Source: an uncultured Amaricoccus sp.
Lineage (GTDB): Bacteria; Pseudomonadota; Alphaproteobacteria; Rhodobacterales; Rhodobacteraceae
Length of the DNA: 5,844 nucleotides
NCBI RefSeq assembly: GCF_937891315.1
Contig: NZ_CALAGI010000160.1
Span: 1-5,844 of the forward strand
Direction: 5' to 3'
Shown: positions 4,365 through 5,844 of the stretch, piece after piece
How positions within the stretch are numbered: the first letter of the stretch is position 1
How the letters are laid out: every line of letters starts with the position of its first letter
The notes under the pieces: model-generated
The model's input: the letters and a program-made list of their open reading frames with translations, nothing else
Told to the model about the DNA's origin: nothing
Database searches by the model: none
Position numbers and translations under genes: made by a program

Positions 4365-5844
4365 ATGGCTCAGCTCGTCTATCGTGTCGTGTCGGCCTGC
4401 GGGGCGCTCGGCTACGGCTATCCAAGGGAGTCGATGGAGAAGGCGCTGGAGGGGCGGATCGACGCCATCGTCTCCGACGCGGGCTCGATGGACGCCGGGC
4501 CCTATTATCTCGGCACTGGGACCGAGTATTTCGAGCGCGAGGCGGTCAAGGCCGACTGGCGGCACATGGTCGAGGCGGCGCGGAAGACGGGTGCGCCGGT
4601 GATCCTCGGGTCGTCCGGCATGGCGGGGGGCGACCGCAACGTCGACTACATGCTCGACGTCGCGAAGGAGGTCTTCGCGGAGTTGGGGGTGAAGGATGCC
4701 AAGGTCGCGGTGATCGGCGCGGAGCTCGATCCGGAGATCGTGATCGCCGAGTTGCGCGCCGGCCGGCTGCGCCCGACGGGCGTCGGGCCGGAGCTCGACG
4801 AGGCGGCGCTGCGCGAGAGCGTGATCGTCGGGCAGATGGGCATCCATCCGATCCTGACCGCGCTGGAAGCCGGGGCGCAGTACGTGATCTGCGGGCGGTC
4901 CTGCGACATCGCGCTGTTCGCCGCGGACATGATCCGGCGGGGGATCGACGCCGGGCTCGCCTATCACGTGGGGCACGTGCTGGAATGCGGGGCGCTGGCG
5001 TGCGACCCGGGGTCGCCGTCGGACTGCCTCGTCGCCGAGATCTACGACGACGGCTCGGCGGTCTTCGTGGCGCCGAACCCCGACCGGCGCTGCACGCCCT
5101 ATTCCATCGCCGCGCATTCGCTCTATGAGGAGAGCCACCCGCAGCTGCAGTTCTATCCCGAGGGTATCCTCGCGATGGAGAAGACCGAGTTCTTCGCCCG
5201 CGACGGCCGCGCCGCCGGCATCCGCGGCAGCCGGTTCGTGCGCTCGGGCAAGCCCTGGCCCTGGAGCATCAAGCTCGAGGGCGCCCGGCGGCTCGGGGGG
5301 CGCAAGGTGTCCCTGCTGCGTCTCGACCCGGCGGATGTCGCGAAGCTGCCGGAGAGCGTGCTGGTCTACGGGCGGAACGGGGTGCAGCCGCGGCCGGTGG
5401 CGGGGGACGAGACGGAGCTCGGCCTGATCGTCGAGACGACCTCGAAGACCGAGGAAGGCGCGGTGCTGCTGGCGAGCCTGCTGACCCACTACCTGATCCA
5501 CTACGGCTATCCCGGCCGCAAGGCGACCGCCGGCAACATCGCCTATCCGCTGTCGCCGAACCTGGTGAGCTTCGGGCGCGAGGACGGGAGCTTCGGCGCG
5601 GTGGTGCCGAGCGGGACGCGGGATCCGGTGTTCTTCGCCAACTACGCGAAGATCAAGGCGGCGGTGCTCAGGATCATCTCCGACCAGTTCCCCGACGCGC
5701 TGGCGAACGCGACCTGGACGATTCACGAGGCCGGCGCCGGCAATCCGGTGGCGCTCGTCCGCACCATCGACCGTGACCCGAAGGCGCTCGCCGCGCGGCA
5801 CGCGGCCGAGGTGGCGGCGGTGACGGCGCTCGCGCCGGCGCAGG
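4365..5844 (+). CDS. AtuA-family (DUF1446-type) protein, 5' part, runs off the window
   Basis: An open frame of 493 codons continues past the window end. The N-terminus matches the AtuA/DUF1446 family as recalled: GALGYGYP (13-20) after a short beta strand, DAGSMDAGPYYLG (38-50), GSSGMAGGDRN (82-92), GQMGIHPILTALEAGA (156-171) and CGRSCDIALFA (176-186). A later half carries LYEESHPQLQFYPEG and SFGREDGSFGAVVP. AtuA is named from the Pseudomonas acyclic-terpene (citronellol/geraniol) cluster, but the family is much wider and its biochemistry is largely undefined. No other Atu genes are seen here, so a terpene role should not be assumed. No signal peptide or membrane segment is visible, so it is probably cytoplasmic. 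It lies divergent to the LysR gene and near a CitMHS transporter, which suggests catabolism of an imported carboxylate. A small DUF4387-type partner often follows such genes; that region is outside the window. Confidence 0.8.
   Translation, partial: MAQLVYRVVSACGALGYGYPRESMEKALEGRIDAIVSDAGSMDAGPYYLGTGTEYFEREAVKADWRHMVEAARKTGAPVILGSSGMAGGDRNVDYMLDVAKEVFAELGVKDAKVAVIGAELDPEIVIAELRAGRLRPTGVGPELDEAALRESVIVGQMGIHPILTALEAGAQYVICGRSCDIALFAADMIRRGIDAGLAYHVGHVLECGALACDPGSPSDCLVAEIYDDGSAVFVAPNPDRRCTPYSIAAHSLYEESHPQLQFYPEGILAMEKTEFFARDGRAAGIRGSRFVRSGKPWPWSIKLEGARRLGGRKVSLLRLDPADVAKLPESVLVYGRNGVQPRPVAGDETELGLIVETTSKTEEGAVLLASLLTHYLIHYGYPGRKATAGNIAYPLSPNLVSFGREDGSFGAVVPSGTRDPVFFANYAKIKAAVLRIISDQFPDALANATWTIHEAGAGNPVALVRTIDRDPKALAARHAAEVAAVTALAPAQ

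Noticed and set aside
4257..5801. Minus-strand open frame (514 codons) opposite the AtuA-family gene
   Set aside because: Its product is Arg/His/Asp/Pro-rich with no recognisable domain. It is explained by the GC-biased third positions of the AtuA frame, which has clear motifs and a good ribosome binding site.

Overview
This is a very GC-rich window (roughly 70% by eye) with strong G/C third-position bias. It holds four genes, two of them cut by the window edges. The mix is an autotransporter-type glycine-rich exoprotein with QSIGGGGG motifs, a CitMHS-family transporter, a LysR regulator and an AtuA-family protein. This fits a Gram-negative proteobacterium, most likely a high-GC alphaproteobacterium of the Rhizobiales type. 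The lineage is inferred from gene content and base composition only.

Layout: (1) Positions 1-1688, minus strand: the first 562 codons of a large secreted glycine-rich protein, with a signal peptide and regularly spaced QSIGG/QSVGG repeats. Its C-terminal part lies outside the window. (2) Positions 1689-2022: a 334-bp divergent intergenic region holding a 36-bp regulatory-looking element and a GC-rich hairpin. (3) Positions 2023-3312, plus strand: a complete CitMHS-type (citrate/carboxylate:proton symporter family) transporter. (4) Positions 3290-4228, minus strand: a complete LysR-type regulator resembling the Nac/Cbl branch. It starts at TTG and its 3' end overlaps the transporter gene by 23 bp. 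(5) Positions 4229-4364: a divergent control region holding a second copy of the 36-bp element. (6) Positions 4365-5844, plus strand: the first 493 codons of an AtuA-family (DUF1446-type) protein that runs off the window.

The main non-obvious signal is the pair of 36-bp elements. The copies at 1811-1846 (plus) and 4253-4288 (minus) match at 29 of 36 positions. Each contains ATA-N9-TAT, the Nac-type form of the LysR T-N11-A box, followed by a TATGC-rGGTATAAGC block. One lies between the autotransporter and the transporter, the other between the regulator and the AtuA gene. The simplest reading is that the LysR protein controls its own gene, the divergent AtuA gene and the CitMHS transporter as one small regulon for uptake and breakdown of an unidentified carboxylate. 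The autotransporter could be an additional, unexpected member. Substrate and reaction are not visible in the sequence.
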